NCBI GenBank assembly: GCA_020724775.1 | Contig: DYGG01000004.1 | Coordinates: 39,610 to 100,289, forward strand | Length of the DNA stretch: 60,680 bases | Source of the DNA: Ignavibacterium sp. | GTDB lineage: Bacteria; Zixibacteria; MSB-5A5; GN15; PGXB01 | Direction of reading: 5' to 3' | Shown here: one piece after another, positions 60,651 through 60,680 of the stretch | How positions within the stretch are numbered: the stretch's first letter is position 1 | Layout of the letters: each line of letters begins with the position of its first letter | Position numbers and translations under genes: made by a program | Notes under the pieces: generated by a model | What the model was told of the DNA's origin: nothing | Databases searched by the model: none | Seen by the model: the letters and a program-made list of their open reading frames with translations, nothing else

Positions 60651-60680
60651 GGGTGTTGACAAAATGGTCGACGCCCTTTT

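Overview
This window looks like a chromosome segment of a Gram-negative bacterium of the FCB/Zixibacteria-like kind. That placement is an inference from content: a 828-residue secreted protein with a Type IX/FlgD-like C-terminal domain, a bactofilin, a PEP-CTERM protein, TolC and outer-membrane barrel proteins, many HdrD/NrfD/NifX-type anaerobic redox genes, and intergenic DNA full of nested hairpin repeats. A 16S rRNA gene is not present, so the phylum is not proven.

Region 1 (1-8.2 kb) is a replication/segregation neighbourhood on the minus strand: mnmE, mnmG, rsmG (carrying a perfect 16-bp parS), parA, parB, an M23 peptidase and a bactofilin, then a short gap with three DnaA-box-like 9-mers, then a MoxR ATPase cut by the window edge. 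Region 2 (8.4-14.4 kb) has a PEP-CTERM protein, a YihY/BrkB membrane protein, a DarT/DarG DNA ADP-ribosylation toxin-antitoxin pair and a DUF169 protein lying between 157-bp direct repeats, and an AI-2E/PerM-type transporter. Region 3 (14.6-22.5 kb) is a TetR-controlled TolC/HlyD/ABC drug-efflux operon and a CDF metal exporter.

Region 4 (22.4-27.9 kb) is rearranged. An 849-bp block with two small genes (a DUF5674 gene and its partner) is present twice, 4061 bp apart, and between the copies sits a P-type ATPase and a CDF/M48-peptidase chimera. Beside it is tRNA-Asn, preceded in its transcript by two 84-nt tRNA-like units in which a GC hairpin replaces the anticodon arm.

Region 5 (28.1-39.0 kb) is the most interesting functional unit. 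A PAS sigma-54 activator faces probable enhancer palindromes and a -24 promoter element. These precede an operon for a NifX-like protein, an HdrD-like protein, a NarI/DsrM-like cytochrome b, a four-cluster ferredoxin, an NrfD subunit fused to a six-heme cytochrome c, a double-PAS histidine kinase and two CheY-like receivers. A convergent operon (DUF134 regulator, zinc-ribbon protein, NifX-like protein) has a 22-bp palindromic operator inside its promoter. The PAS domains of the activator and the kinase share related cysteine patterns, suggesting one redox-sensing circuit controlling a membrane electron-transfer complex.

Region 6 (39-48 kb) contains an outer-membrane protein, RsgA, TspO and an energy-conserving operon (indolepyruvate oxidoreductase IorAB, butyrate-type kinase, two phosphotransacylases). 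Region 7 (48.6-60.7 kb) has the large secreted protein, AsnS, a WlbA/WbpB-type dehydrogenase, a small exported protein coupled to a TPR/sigma-54 activator, PLP homeostasis protein, DivIVA, purine nucleoside phosphorylase and a REP-associated tyrosine transposase inside its own repeats. Related nested hairpins occur throughout the intergenic DNA, and at three loci they are associated with copies of the 3' end of the adjacent gene.
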